45,716 bases of DNA from JAIEPT01 sp038217425. GTDB taxonomy: Bacteria > Planctomycetota > Planctomycetia > Gemmatales > Gemmataceae. The stretch lies in contig JBBQPM010000037.1 in the NCBI GenBank assembly GCA_038217425.1, positions 1-45,716 on the forward strand, read 5' to 3'. The stretch's first letter is position 1. The number at the start of each line of letters is the position of its first letter. Below the pieces are notes generated by a model. That model saw nothing but the letters and a program-made list of their open reading frames with translations. It had not been told where the DNA came from and searched no databases. The translations under genes and the position numbers were made by a program. Positions 1 to 8,895 of the stretch are shown in pieces.

Positions 1-175
1 CCGAGCCGGCGGCGCCTTCGATCTTCTTCCCGACGAAGGAGGCGGCATCCCCGGCCTTTTGAGAAGCCGTCGAAGCCATATCTTTCGCCCGGGACGCGAC
101 GTCGTGCGCCGCTTCCTTGCCGTGCTCCATAACTCCGGCACCCAGATTCTCAACCTTGTCGCGTGTGTTCGCCAT
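1..175 (-). CDS. Small LEA/CsbD-like stress protein, partial at the window edge
   Basis: The gene reads on the minus strand from an ATG at 175 and runs off the window, so only 58 residues of the N-terminus are visible. An AGGAG Shine-Dalgarno lies a few bases upstream. The peptide is hydrophilic, rich in Ala, Lys, Asp and Gly, without a signal peptide, and has repeated amphipathic segments of the type KEAAHDVASRAKDMA and SQKAGDAASFVGKK. That composition and about 11-residue periodicity resemble late-embryogenesis-abundant and CsbD-like proteins, which protect against desiccation or osmotic stress. This is a compositional resemblance only; the family and full length cannot be settled from the fragment. 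Confidence 0.6.
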   Translation of the reverse strand, partial: MANTRDKVENLGAGVMEHGKEAAHDVASRAKDMASTASQKAGDAASFVGKKIEGAAGS

Positions 176-430
176 GACGAAACTCCTTGAAAAAGTCCAA
201 GCCGCCCGCCGACGGGCCGCTTGCTGGTAGAGTGGATTTCGAACTGAATAGTTACTTTGCAAACGTGATGCCAAACGCCAAAAGGCCGGAAAATCGCGGT
301 TTTTGACATTGCTGCCACATACGCGGAATGATCGTCGCCGTCGGCGCTTCCCACGGTTGAGAAAGTTGATGCACGTGACTTCGGTGGCCCGATCCGTTTC
401 TCCTGCGCCCTGGTAAAAATGAGGCATTGA

Positions 431-511
431 GGCGAGCAGCGCGGCGTGTGCCGCCGTGGAAGCCTGCAAGCGCTTTGCCAGACCCCGGCAGGCTCACGCC
501 GCGTGCTCGCC
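431..511. repeat. Long imperfect inverted repeat downstream of the BrkB gene
   Basis: The outer arms (431-448 and 495-511) are complementary over 17 bases with one extra G. An inner pair of 7 bases (461-467 AGCCTGC, 488-494 GCAGGCT) continues the stem after a 12-base bulge on the left side. The structure ends 12 bases before the stop codon of the minus-strand BrkB gene, so it could act as its terminator or mRNA 3' end. It could also be a degenerate REP or MITE copy. The rest of the 176-523 gap shows no convincing gene. Confidence 0.55.
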
Positions 512-523
512 TTAATGATCCGC

Positions 524-1420
524 TTATTTTGAAGGACCAGGCGAAAGCGGCGTGCCGGCATGGGAGATGATGTCGCTGCCGAAGCGAATGGCGTAGGCGC
601 GGGTGAGTTGGGCGCCGAACAGGAGGATTTGTGCGGAGTAGTAGACCCATAGCAGCACGACGATAATCGACCCCGCCGCGCCGAAGCCCGATGCCGGGGC
701 GCCGTGCGTTAGGTAAAGTCCCAGGAGGAACTTTCCGACGCTGAAAAGGAGCGCGGTGCTGGCGGCGCCGATCCAGACGTCCTGCCAGGCGACGTCGGCG
801 TCGGGCAAGATTTTGAAAATCATGGCGAAGAGCAAAGTGATGACCAGGAAGGATACGACTTGGTTGACGGCCTGCCACACGAACGCCGTGCCGACGCCCA
901 GGTGCACGTAGGAGCTGGTGCTCGAGAGGAATGCGGAGACGACGAGCGACGTCAGGAGGAGGAAGGCGACGCCGAAAACCATGCTGAGGGAGAGGAAGCG
1001 ATCTTTGATAAACCCGAGGACGCCGCGGTTTTTCTTGGGGGCGACTTTCCAGATGGTGTTGAGCGCGTCCTGGAGTTGCCCGAAGACGCCGGCGGCGCCG
1101 ACCAGCAGCATGACGAGGCCGACGAGGGTGGCGCCCGAATCGGACCCGGTATTGTGGGCGTTGGCGAGGGTTTCCTCGAGCGCCTTGGCGACAGGGTGTC
1201 CCAGCGTACCTTCGAGTTCGTGGACCAGCGCGCCCTGTGCCGCCTTGGGCCCAAACCAGATACCCGCGACGCCGACGGCCAGGACCAAGATGGGCCCGAT
1301 CGAAAAAACGCCGTAATACGCCAGGGCGGCGCCGAGCGTCATCGTCTTTTCCGCGAGCCAAACGCCTGCGGTCTCCTTCAGAAGCGGGTAGAGATCCCGT
1401 AGGCGAAACCTTGGCTTCAT
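524..1420 (-). CDS. YihY/BrkB family inner-membrane protein
   Basis: The protein has 298 residues, the usual size for the YihY/UPF0761 (BrkB) family. It starts with a short basic cytoplasmic tail, then the diagnostic segment with MTLGAALAYYGVFSIGPIL, and has about six hydrophobic helices, including a Gly-rich one followed by VLLWVYYSAQILLFGAQLT, also typical of the family. These are integral inner-membrane proteins; some are described as transporters or envelope factors but no substrate is firmly established. The ATG at 1420 overlaps the stop of the upstream GTPase gene as ATGA, so translation is probably coupled. An in-frame upstream extension exists, but it lies entirely inside the GTPase gene and lacks family similarity. 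Confidence 0.9.
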   Translation of the reverse strand: MKPRFRLRDLYPLLKETAGVWLAEKTMTLGAALAYYGVFSIGPILVLAVGVAGIWFGPKAAQGALVHELEGTLGHPVAKALEETLANAHNTGSDSGATLVGLVMLLVGAAGVFGQLQDALNTIWKVAPKKNRGVLGFIKDRFLSLSMVFGVAFLLLTSLVVSAFLSSTSSYVHLGVGTAFVWQAVNQVVSFLVITLLFAMIFKILPDADVAWQDVWIGAASTALLFSVGKFLLGLYLTHGAPASGFGAAGSIIVVLLWVYYSAQILLFGAQLTRAYAIRFGSDIISHAGTPLSPGPSK

Positions 1421-2988
1421 GGCTTGGTTCCCTGGCCGACCGGCAGCAATTGTTCGCGCAGCACCGAGCCGAACGCCTGGCCGGCGCCGAGGAATTGATC
1501 GAGAACCTTGCGAATCTGAATGCCGTCGACCTCCGCCTTGAGCACGCGTAAGAACGCGACGGCATGGGCCTGATCGACGACGCCGGCGATCGCGGGGAGG
1601 AGCCACTCCGCGACGCCGTACACTTTCCCGGGCGCCGTGCAAACGGGGATGACGCCGTCGATGACCTGTCCGAACTGTTCGAGCGCGGCGGCGGTCGCTT
1701 CCTTGATTTGCTTCTCCTTCGTCCGTTCGGGCTTGGCCAAATTGTACGGCGGCGCCCATTCCATGGACGGGGATAACAGATCGATATGCGTCATCACCGC
1801 GAGCAACGGCGGCTTGCGCAGCTCCGGGTTGCGCTGATAGAAATCGGCGAGATCCTTGACCATGTCGACGTCCGTCTGCCGTGCGGGATTGCGGGCGTGG
1901 ATAACCAGCAGAATGACGTCCGCCTGCCGGGCCGCGTTTTCGGTTGCATGTCGGCGATCTTCGCGCACGCCTTCGTTGCCGTAGCCGACCGTGTCCAGAA
2001 GATGCAGCCGGCTGGGCAGGTTGGGCGGATGGAGTTCGTAGCGCGTGATCGAAGCCGTCGCGGGAACGACGTCGGTGTGCGCTCGCTGCTCTCCCAGGAG
2101 CGCGTTGATCAAGCTCGATTTCCCCGCCTTCGTCTGGCCGATGATCGCCAGGGAAATTTTGCGGACGACTTGCGGTTCGTCGGGAGCCGCGACGTTGGCA
2201 CGCTGCAATTCCAGATAGCGCCTGGCGCCGACGCGCAATCGGCCGCTATTGAGATCGATGAGGTAAACGCCGAGCCGATGCACAAAGGCAGTGAAGAACC
2301 AGACGAGCAAATTGTCTTGCAGCATCTGCCAGGGCCGACCCATGGCGGCCTGTGAAGCGAAGTAGCGAATGGCCGTGCTCACCGGGGAGAAGATGCCCGA
2401 GACGATCCAGGTGACATTGCGAACGGTCTGATACCAGCTCGCCATGGTCTTGAAGCGGCGCATGTCGTCAATCGTGAGGAAGTGGCCGCCGGGGAGGGTG
2501 CGGTCGACCATTTCGCCCAGATCGTGCGAGGCGAGTTCGACGACGGCGAGCATTTCGGGGAGGGTGAGACTGCCGACAGGATCCTTGGCGCCGGGATGGT
2601 AGAACGCGGCCAATTCCGCCGCCATCGCCTCGGCGGTCTCCACGTACAACGACAACGATGAGATGCGGTCGACCGATAAATCCTTCACCCGCGCGGCCCG
2701 ATCCGCGACGAGCTTCCAGGCGAGCTTGTCGCGTTCCGTCCAGTGCAAGACGATGTCAGGTTCGCCGGGCAGGAGGCGTTGCCGCTTTTGCCAGTACCAG
2801 CTCAGCACCATGCCGGCGACGAGAAAGCCGCTGAGAAGCCACCACATCCAGAACGCCAGGCCGGATTGCCAGAGGTAGTAGAAACCGAACCCGACGAGGA
2901 TGAAGACGGGAGCGAGAAAGAGCAGCACCAGAACGGCGTAACGCCAGGGCTCCATGCCCCGTCGCCGAGGTTTTAGGATTTCTTCCAT
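1417..2988 (-). CDS. Membrane-anchored GTPase of the Era/YcjX-like type
   Basis: The 523-residue protein has two N-terminal transmembrane helices (about residues 18-40 and 44-65), a long middle region, and a C-terminal G domain. The P-loop GQTKAGKS begins at residue 284; the DTVG switch II motif and a THID motif in the G4 position follow. These mark a TRAFAC-class GTPase tethered to the inner membrane, with nucleotide-controlled action on membranes or partners as the likely role; the partner is not known. It starts at 2988, 16 bases inside the DUF697 GTPase gene, and ends in an ATGA overlap with the BrkB gene, so the three are one operon. The start is not certain: the Shine-Dalgarno is weak, and an ATG at 2955 is possible. 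Confidence 0.82.
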   Translation of the reverse strand: MEEILKPRRRGMEPWRYAVLVLLFLAPVFILVGFGFYYLWQSGLAFWMWWLLSGFLVAGMVLSWYWQKRQRLLPGEPDIVLHWTERDKLAWKLVADRAARVKDLSVDRISSLSLYVETAEAMAAELAAFYHPGAKDPVGSLTLPEMLAVVELASHDLGEMVDRTLPGGHFLTIDDMRRFKTMASWYQTVRNVTWIVSGIFSPVSTAIRYFASQAAMGRPWQMLQDNLLVWFFTAFVHRLGVYLIDLNSGRLRVGARRYLELQRANVAAPDEPQVVRKISLAIIGQTKAGKSSLINALLGEQRAHTDVVPATASITRYELHPPNLPSRLHLLDTVGYGNEGVREDRRHATENAARQADVILLVIHARNPARQTDVDMVKDLADFYQRNPELRKPPLLAVMTHIDLLSPSMEWAPPYNLAKPERTKEKQIKEATAAALEQFGQVIDGVIPVCTAPGKVYGVAEWLLPAIAGVVDQAHAVAFLRVLKAEVDGIQIRKVLDQFLGAGQAFGSVLREQLLPVGQGTKP

Positions 2989-4130
2989 AACGTTTCCGCC
3001 AAATCGAGTTGTTCGCTGTAGAAGCGTTTGAGATCGGCCGCCTTGGGCACGTGCCCCTGATGCACGGAGCTGTAGTAGAAGCAGAACGCCTTGCCCAGGG
3101 CGAAGGTCGCGGATCCCGCGAGGGCGGCGCCGGCGATGGAGCCGACGAACGGAATGAACTTCGTAAGCTCGCGAATGCCCTGTCGTACTAATAAGCCCAG
3201 CCCGAGCGTGCTCGCGAACTCCATGAAGCGGGCGCCGGAAAGGGGTTGGCCGTAAAGTTGCGCGAGCCGGTAGATCATGCGCGTCTGAATTCCCGGGAGC
3301 ACGAGCATATCGAGCCAGGGAATGGGGAACGCCCCCGCCGTCGCCGCCAGTCCGCTGAACCCGAGGATGTACGGCAGCGCCTGGCGTTCAAAGTACGTTT
3401 GCAGGGAGCGCGTCGTTTTTTCCAGTTTGATAAGCGTGTCGCGGTAAGCTGCCGGGAGGGCTTCGATGAGCGACTTACGTAGGAACTGTCCGCCGTACGC
3501 CGGTTCGTGGAACCCTTCTTCTTCAGGCGTGAGATCGATCGGCACGAGATAGTCGAAGAGCCCGGCGAAACGCAGACGTTGTCGATCAATGCTGCGCTGA
3601 AGTTCTTGCAAGATCGGCAATTCAGGAACCGGGCCGCCGTCGTGGGGATACGGCTGCGGATGCTGCTGTTGCGGATACGCTTCGTGCAGGCAGGTAAGCG
3701 TCAGGAGGACGGGCCGAGTGGGCCGACTGGCGCGAATGACTTCGAGATGCCGAACGACGTTTTCGACGGAGTGATCGAGCACTCGAACGGTGGCGATGAC
3801 GACGTTGGCCTTGGCGTCGAACAGCTTAAGGTCTTCGTGCGGATCGTAGGCGGGTTCTTCGACGCCGCGCGTATCCAGGAAGTTGAGGACCGGAGCTTCG
3901 GCAGTCGGAAACGCATATTCTCGGCTGAATTTTGTGCAAGGTTTGAAGCCGGAACCGATCGCCGCATCGACGGCTCCGGTAAGATATTTGATGATGCTGG
4001 ACTTGCCCGACTGCGTCTTGCCGAAGAGCCAAAGGACGGGAACGGGAGTTCGCTTGGCCAAATCCTCGATGCGCCGATCCAGCTTGGCATCAGCCTCGGG
4101 CGGAACCTGAACGTCGGAGGGAAGTGACAT
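2973..4130 (-). CDS. GTPase with C-terminal DUF697 domain
   Basis: The protein has 385 residues. A P-loop GKTQSGKSS (37-45) and a DTRG motif (86-89) define a G domain; the expected NKxD/TKxD specificity motif is replaced by TCLH, so guanine specificity may be altered. The C-terminal part has hydrophobic, Gly/Ala-rich segments with the pattern IPWLDMLVLPGIQTRMIYRLA and FIPFVGSIAGAALAG characteristic of DUF697, found in GTPases and YcjF-type membrane proteins. It likely associates with the inner membrane. The ATG at 4130 has a good AGGAG site; an in-frame extension reaches 4301 but looks non-coding. It is the first gene of the operon with the membrane GTPase and BrkB genes, and is divergent from the ABC transporter. 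Confidence 0.83.
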   Translation of the reverse strand: MSLPSDVQVPPEADAKLDRRIEDLAKRTPVPVLWLFGKTQSGKSSIIKYLTGAVDAAIGSGFKPCTKFSREYAFPTAEAPVLNFLDTRGVEEPAYDPHEDLKLFDAKANVVIATVRVLDHSVENVVRHLEVIRASRPTRPVLLTLTCLHEAYPQQQHPQPYPHDGGPVPELPILQELQRSIDRQRLRFAGLFDYLVPIDLTPEEEGFHEPAYGGQFLRKSLIEALPAAYRDTLIKLEKTTRSLQTYFERQALPYILGFSGLAATAGAFPIPWLDMLVLPGIQTRMIYRLAQLYGQPLSGARFMEFASTLGLGLLVRQGIRELTKFIPFVGSIAGAALAGSATFALGKAFCFYYSSVHQGHVPKAADLKRFYSEQLDLAETLWKKS

Positions 4131-4375
4131 GATGCGACTCCTGGGAGGCGAACTACAAGTGATACTCTCAAGCAAATGGTGCGCCAAGGGAATTTTTAGC
4201 GTTCCGCGCCACGATTGCCTCCGGTTCGGCACGCCGCTTCCCGTAAATGCGCGCCAAGTGGGGGCAAGCTCACACAATCGGACAAAATGAGCCGGGTGCA
4301 TTTGGCACGCCAGTTGCTGTAGCTGAAAAACTCACTTCGCCTGCCTCTCTTTCCTTCTCCAGGAGCCGCCGATTC

Positions 4376-6136
4376 ATGAAAAAGCTTAACAGCCGCGTCT
4401 GGAAACGCTTCCTCGCCGTCGGGAAACCGTTTTGGTTCTCCACGGAGCGGTGGGTGGCGCGCGGGCTGCTCCTGCTTCTCATTGTCATGCTGGCGATTTA
4501 CACCTACACCACCGTCGCGATCGGCAAGCGGACAGGCGAGCTGACCTCCGCCCTCGCCGACAAGGACGGTAACCGCTTCTGGGACGCTATCCTCCCTTTC
4601 GTGATTGTCCTGCTGATCGCGATTCCCATCAACGCTGGGTACTACCTCGTCCGCGACAAGCTGGCGATCTACTGGCGACGTTGGATGACGCGCCAATACT
4701 TGGGCCATTACTTCGGCAACCGCGCGTACTACGATCTCACCTCGAATCCCGCAATCGACAACCCCGACCAGCGCATCGCGGATGACATCAGTAACTTCAC
4801 CTTCAAATCGCTTAGCTTCTTCCTGATCGCCGTCAACGGACTGATGGCGCTCGTGGGACATGGCATGGTACTGTGGGATCTTTCCAAGGTGACCGTCTTC
4901 GCCCTGGCCATTTATGCCGTCGTCGGCACGCTAGTCACGACGTTCGTGTTCGGCAAACCGCTCACGGGCCTGAATTTTACTCAGCTGAAGCGCGAGGCGG
5001 ACTTCCGCTTCAGCCTGATCCGCGTCCGCGAAAACGCCGAGTCGATCGCCTTTTATCAGGGCGAACTCCGCGAAGCGGGTCTGGTCAAAGATCGCTTCGG
5101 CGAAGCGTTTCGCAACTACAACAAACTGCTGACCTGGCAGTTTTACCTGGCGGCGTTTCAGTATGCAAACTCGTACGTGATTTACGTACTCCCCTACCTC
5201 ATTCTGGCGGGCCCGATCCTTGCCAATGAACTCGAAGTCGGCCGACTCGTCCAGGCGGGATTCGCCTTCACCGCCATCCTCGCCGCACTCAATCTGGTAA
5301 TCGACCACTTCGATTCCCTCAGCAAGTTCACCGCCGGCATCGATCGCCTCGACTCGTTCGTCAAGACGCTCAAATCGAGCGACCCGCGCCGTCAGGATCC
5401 GAACGAGACCGTCATCGAATCGAAAGAAGGCGATGAGTTCCGCCTCGAAAACGTCACGCTCAAGACGCCCGGCGGCGAACGCGTCCTCATCGACGATGTT
5501 TCGCTCACGATCGAAAAAGGTTCGGGACTGGTGATCTCCGGCCCTTCCGGCTGCGGCAAGAGTTCCCTGCTTCGCGCCATTGCGGGCCTGTGGAACGCCG
5601 GCTCCGGAACCGTCGTCCGACCCAAGATGAGCGAGATTCTCTTCCTGCCGCAACGGCCCTACATGGTGCTCGGCACGCTGCGGACCCAGCTTCTGTATCC
5701 CAAAACGGAGTTAGTGATCCCCGACGACGAGCTGGTGAAAATGCTGAAAACCGTCAATCTGCAGCATCTCACAGAAAAGGAAGACGGACTCGATGCCGAA
5801 CTCGACTGGAGCAAAGTCCTCTCGATCGGCGAACAACAGCGTCTCTCGTTCGCACGGCTGTTGCTCATCAAGCCCAAGTACGCGATCCTCGACGAAGCGA
5901 CCAGCGCACTGGACCAGGCGAACGAAGAGATGCTCTACGAACAGCTCGAAGGAACGGACACCACGCTGATCAGCGTGACGCATCACCCGGCTGTCTTGCA
6001 ATATCATCGGCAGGTGCTGCAACTCTTGGGCGAAGGGAAGTGGAAGCTCGAGCCCTGCGGCCCGGGGACGATGACCAAGCCGGTGCTCAACTCCGGCGAG
6101 GGAATCCTCGGCGTGGTGCCGACGGCGCCGGCATGA
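4376..6136 (+). CDS. ABC transporter, fused permease and ATPase (ABCD/YddA/SbmA-BacA type)
   Basis: The 586-residue half-transporter has an N-terminal ABC_membrane_2-type domain with about six helices, including the family-typical stretch IDNPDQRIADDI after the second helix pair, and a C-terminal nucleotide-binding domain. Walker A GPSGCGKSS starts at residue 389; the signature LSIGEQQR, Walker B AILDEATSALD and an H-loop histidine in SVTHH are all present, so it should be active as a homodimer. Relatives include peroxisomal ABCD fatty-acyl transporters and bacterial YddA and SbmA/BacA; the substrate here cannot be told. The ATG at 4376 follows AGGAG by 10 bases. An upstream in-frame extension to 4247 is not supported. 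It converges with the hybrid kinase gene, 10 bases away. Confidence 0.92.
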   Translation: MKKLNSRVWKRFLAVGKPFWFSTERWVARGLLLLLIVMLAIYTYTTVAIGKRTGELTSALADKDGNRFWDAILPFVIVLLIAIPINAGYYLVRDKLAIYWRRWMTRQYLGHYFGNRAYYDLTSNPAIDNPDQRIADDISNFTFKSLSFFLIAVNGLMALVGHGMVLWDLSKVTVFALAIYAVVGTLVTTFVFGKPLTGLNFTQLKREADFRFSLIRVRENAESIAFYQGELREAGLVKDRFGEAFRNYNKLLTWQFYLAAFQYANSYVIYVLPYLILAGPILANELEVGRLVQAGFAFTAILAALNLVIDHFDSLSKFTAGIDRLDSFVKTLKSSDPRRQDPNETVIESKEGDEFRLENVTLKTPGGERVLIDDVSLTIEKGSGLVISGPSGCGKSSLLRAIAGLWNAGSGTVVRPKMSEILFLPQRPYMVLGTLRTQLLYPKTELVIPDDELVKMLKTVNLQHLTEKEDGLDAELDWSKVLSIGEQQRLSFARLLLIKPKYAILDEATSALDQANEEMLYEQLEGTDTTLISVTHHPAVLQYHRQVLQLLGEGKWKLEPCGPGTMTKPVLNSGEGILGVVPTAPA

Positions 6137-6146
6137 CGGCGGTCGC

Positions 6147-8423
6147 TCAGGCGGGCCTGGCATCGAGAACCGCGCGGACCTTGGCGGCGAGCGTGCTGGG
6201 AGTGAACGGCTTCTGCAAAAACCAGACGCCTTCCTGCAGCACGCCGTGACGGACGACCGCGTCGTCCGTGTAGCCCGAGAGGAATAACACGCGGATTTTC
6301 GGCGTAATCGCTTGCAGCCTCTCGGCCAATTCTCGGCCTGAAATTCCCGGCATGACGACGTCGGTCACAAGCAAATCGATCGCCGCGTCGTGCGTCTGCG
6401 CGAGGCGCAGCGCCGATTTGCCGTCTTCAGCACTCAAGACCTTATAGCCGATCGATTGCAGTGCCATCTGAGCGAGCATACGGACGGCCGATTCATCTTC
6501 TGCCAGGAGAATGGTCTCGGCGCCGCCGCGAAAGCCGGGCAAGGTCTGCGCGGAGGCGAGGGGATGCGGGAGATCGGGGAGGCAGGGAAAGTAAACTTTG
6601 AAGGAAGCTCCCTGCCCCTTTTCGCTGTAGACCTGAATGTGCCCGCCGGACTGGGTGACGATGCCGTACACGGTGGCCAGCCCCAGGCCGGTTCCTTTGC
6701 CGAGTTCCTTCGTCGTGAAGAACGGCTCGAAGATTCGGCTTTTGACCTCCTCGTCCATGCCGACGCCGGTATCGCTGACGGCGATGCAGATGTACGGGCC
6801 GGTCGGAACGTGGGCGTGTTGCAAGTTGTACGATTCGTCGAGTTCGACGTTGCGGGTTTCGATGGTGAGCTTGCCGCCGCGGGGCATGGCGTCGCGCGCG
6901 TTGACGGCGAGATTGAGGACGATCTGTTCGATTTGGCTCGGATCGGCGCGGATTCGACCCAGGTGCGGATCGAGCCGGGACGCGAGATCGATGTCTTCGC
7001 CGATCAGTCGGCGCAGCAATTTTTCGAGCGATTCCAGCAGCGCGTTGACTTGCAACGGGACCGGCCTGAGAATCTGGTTGCGCGAGAAGGCCAGAAGCTG
7101 GCGCGTGAGCGAGGCGGCGCGTTCGCCGGCAAGCTGGATCTCCTTGGCAACTTCTCGTCCGGCGGCGTCAAGCGTGGGGTTCGCCTCGAGAATTTCGCCG
7201 AATCCGAGAATTACCGTCAACAGATTATTGAAGTCGTGAGCCACGCCCCCGGCGAGCCGGCCCACGCTTTCCATCTTCTGTGCCTGAAAAAGCTGCGCCT
7301 CGAGTTTCTTCTTCGGGGTGACGTCGGTGTTGATGATGAGCTTGGCGCGAGGCTTGCCCTCGGCATCCAGAACAAGCGTGCGACTGCTTTCGATAACGAG
7401 TTCTTGGCCGTTCTTGGCGACGAGCGTGACTTCGCCGACCCACTTACCGTGCTCGAGCGTCAGACGATCCGCGGCGGCGGATTCGTGGGGAGACTTCTTG
7501 CTCAGAAATTCGACGCCGCGCTTTCCCAAAACTTCGTCCTTGGTCCATCCGAAAGTCCGTTCTGCACCGCGATTCCAAAAGAGGATCTCGTCGTGCATAC
7601 TGAGAACGAGGATTGCGTCGCTGGCTTGATCGAGCAGGGCGGCCTGTTCTTTGATCTTGTCCTCAGCGAGCTTGCGCTCGGAGATGTCGAATCCGGAAGC
7701 GATGAGACCGTCGAAATCGCCGTCGGGGAGAAATCGGGGCGTGATCGTTTCGAGGATCCAGCGAATCGCACCGTTCTTTTGCCGGACGCGAAACTCATGC
7801 GTCACGCTCAGGCGTTTTTGCAATACCGATTGAACCTTCGCGTGCACGGCTTCGACGTCGTCTGCCAGAATCGCCTGGCGCCAGTCGGCGCCAAGGTCGC
7901 ACGGCGTGCCGGTGATTTCGAGCCAGGAGCGATTGGCGAACTTGCATTTGCCCTGGGCGTCGGTGAGCCAAATAAATGCCGGGGTCTGGTCGGCCATGAG
8001 CCTGAAGCGTTCCTCGGATTCGACGAGTTTCTTTTCGATGCGCACCTGTTTGAGGACGCGCTGGACGGCTTCGGGGAGGTAGTCGAGAAACTCGAGCGAT
8101 TTGGTGACGAAATCGCGTACGCCGGTGCGCAAGGCGCGGATGACGACGGCCTCGCTGCTTTGTCCCGTGACGAGAATGACGGGGTAATTGTGCCCCGCTT
8201 CGCGAACTTTGTTGTAGAGATCCAGACCGTCCATCTCGCCCGGCAAGACGAAGTCGAGCAAGATCAGATCGACCTGGGAACTCCGCACGACGTCGAGCGC
8301 CTGTTGGGCTGTGCTCGCGGTAAGGACTTCGTACCCCGCGCGGAGCAGTTGGCGCCGTTCCAGCGTCATGAGGCCGACGTCGTCCTCGACGATCAAGACG
8401 GTTTCAGAGGAAGCACGGTTCAT
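6147..8423 (-). CDS. Hybrid sensor kinase: REC-PAS-PAS-HisKA-HATPase-REC
   Basis: The 758-residue protein has no transmembrane segment and is probably cytoplasmic. An N-terminal receiver has its phospho-acceptor Asp at about 57 (LILLDFVLPG). Two PAS domains follow (about 140-260 and 265-375), then a dimerisation domain with H396 in GGVAHDFNNLL, an ATPase domain with DTGVGMD and GTGLGLATVYG, and a C-terminal receiver with D688 in LLVTDVVMPG. The order suggests that it accepts phosphate from an upstream kinase, integrates a cytoplasmic signal, and passes phosphate on. Its ATG overlaps the stop of the single-receiver gene by 4 bases (ATGA), and the CHASE3 kinase gene precedes that. No DNA-binding output domain is encoded beside it. 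Confidence 0.93.
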   Translation of the reverse strand: MNRASSETVLIVEDDVGLMTLERRQLLRAGYEVLTASTAQQALDVVRSSQVDLILLDFVLPGEMDGLDLYNKVREAGHNYPVILVTGQSSEAVVIRALRTGVRDFVTKSLEFLDYLPEAVQRVLKQVRIEKKLVESEERFRLMADQTPAFIWLTDAQGKCKFANRSWLEITGTPCDLGADWRQAILADDVEAVHAKVQSVLQKRLSVTHEFRVRQKNGAIRWILETITPRFLPDGDFDGLIASGFDISERKLAEDKIKEQAALLDQASDAILVLSMHDEILFWNRGAERTFGWTKDEVLGKRGVEFLSKKSPHESAAADRLTLEHGKWVGEVTLVAKNGQELVIESSRTLVLDAEGKPRAKLIINTDVTPKKKLEAQLFQAQKMESVGRLAGGVAHDFNNLLTVILGFGEILEANPTLDAAGREVAKEIQLAGERAASLTRQLLAFSRNQILRPVPLQVNALLESLEKLLRRLIGEDIDLASRLDPHLGRIRADPSQIEQIVLNLAVNARDAMPRGGKLTIETRNVELDESYNLQHAHVPTGPYICIAVSDTGVGMDEEVKSRIFEPFFTTKELGKGTGLGLATVYGIVTQSGGHIQVYSEKGQGASFKVYFPCLPDLPHPLASAQTLPGFRGGAETILLAEDESAVRMLAQMALQSIGYKVLSAEDGKSALRLAQTHDAAIDLLVTDVVMPGISGRELAERLQAITPKIRVLFLSGYTDDAVVRHGVLQEGVWFLQKPFTPSTLAAKVRAVLDARPA

Positions 8424-8884
8424 GTTCCGCCTCCCGAAAACGTCTTATCTTCCGGCGGAACCTTGACGATGCTGAGGAATAAGCCCAGTCGCCTGATCGC
8501 TTCGATGAATTGATCGTACTCGACTGGTTTGGTGATGTAGATGCTACAGCCGAGTTCGTAGCAGTGCTGGATCTCGCGCGGATCGTCGGTCGTGGTCAGC
8601 ATAATGACCGGGATGTTCGCCAGGCGTTCATCGGTCTTCAGCCGGCGCAGGACTTCGACGCCGTCCACGCGCGGCATGTTGATATCCAGCAAGAGCAGCA
8701 TGGGCCCGTTCGCCTTGCGCGCCGCGTACGCGCCTTGACGGTAGATGTAGTCGAGAGCTTCTTGGCCGTCGCGCACGTGGACGATCTCGTTATGGATTCC
8801 GTAGCGCTTCAGATTTCGGCTCACCAGGGTGGCGTGGCCGTCGTCGTCCTCGGCGAGCAGAAGAATCAGCGATTGCGCGTCCAT
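8420..8884 (-). CDS. Single-domain response regulator (Rcp1/CheY-like receiver)
   Basis: The 154-residue protein is one receiver domain: acidic pocket AEDDD (11-15), phospho-acceptor D67 in LLLLDINMPRVDG, a Thr run LTTTD, and K119 in YITKPVE. The longer alpha4-beta5 region and the YGIHNEIVHVRDGQEALDY-type segment are typical of Rcp1-like regulators that pair with phytochrome-like or CHASE3 histidine kinases. There is no output domain, so it probably relays phosphate between the kinase just upstream (11 bases gap) and the hybrid kinase downstream (ATGA overlap). The ATG at 8884 has a good AAGGAG site. Confidence 0.95.
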   Translation of the reverse strand: MDAQSLILLLAEDDDGHATLVSRNLKRYGIHNEIVHVRDGQEALDYIYRQGAYAARKANGPMLLLLDINMPRVDGVEVLRRLKTDERLANIPVIMLTTTDDPREIQHCYELGCSIYITKPVEYDQFIEAIRRLGLFLSIVKVPPEDKTFSGGGT

Positions 8885-8895
8885 GGTCGAACTCC

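Noticed and set aside
2989..3001. Identical CGGAAACGTT before the ATG of the membrane GTPase and of the small secreted protein at 29216
   Set aside because: Two copies of a 10-base string near start codons could arise by chance; it is not near other starts.
6390..8513. A 707-codon open frame on the plus strand opposite the hybrid kinase
   Set aside because: It mirrors the minus-strand gene, has no recognisable domain, and such long antisense frames are common in GC-rich DNA. The kinase has clear domains.
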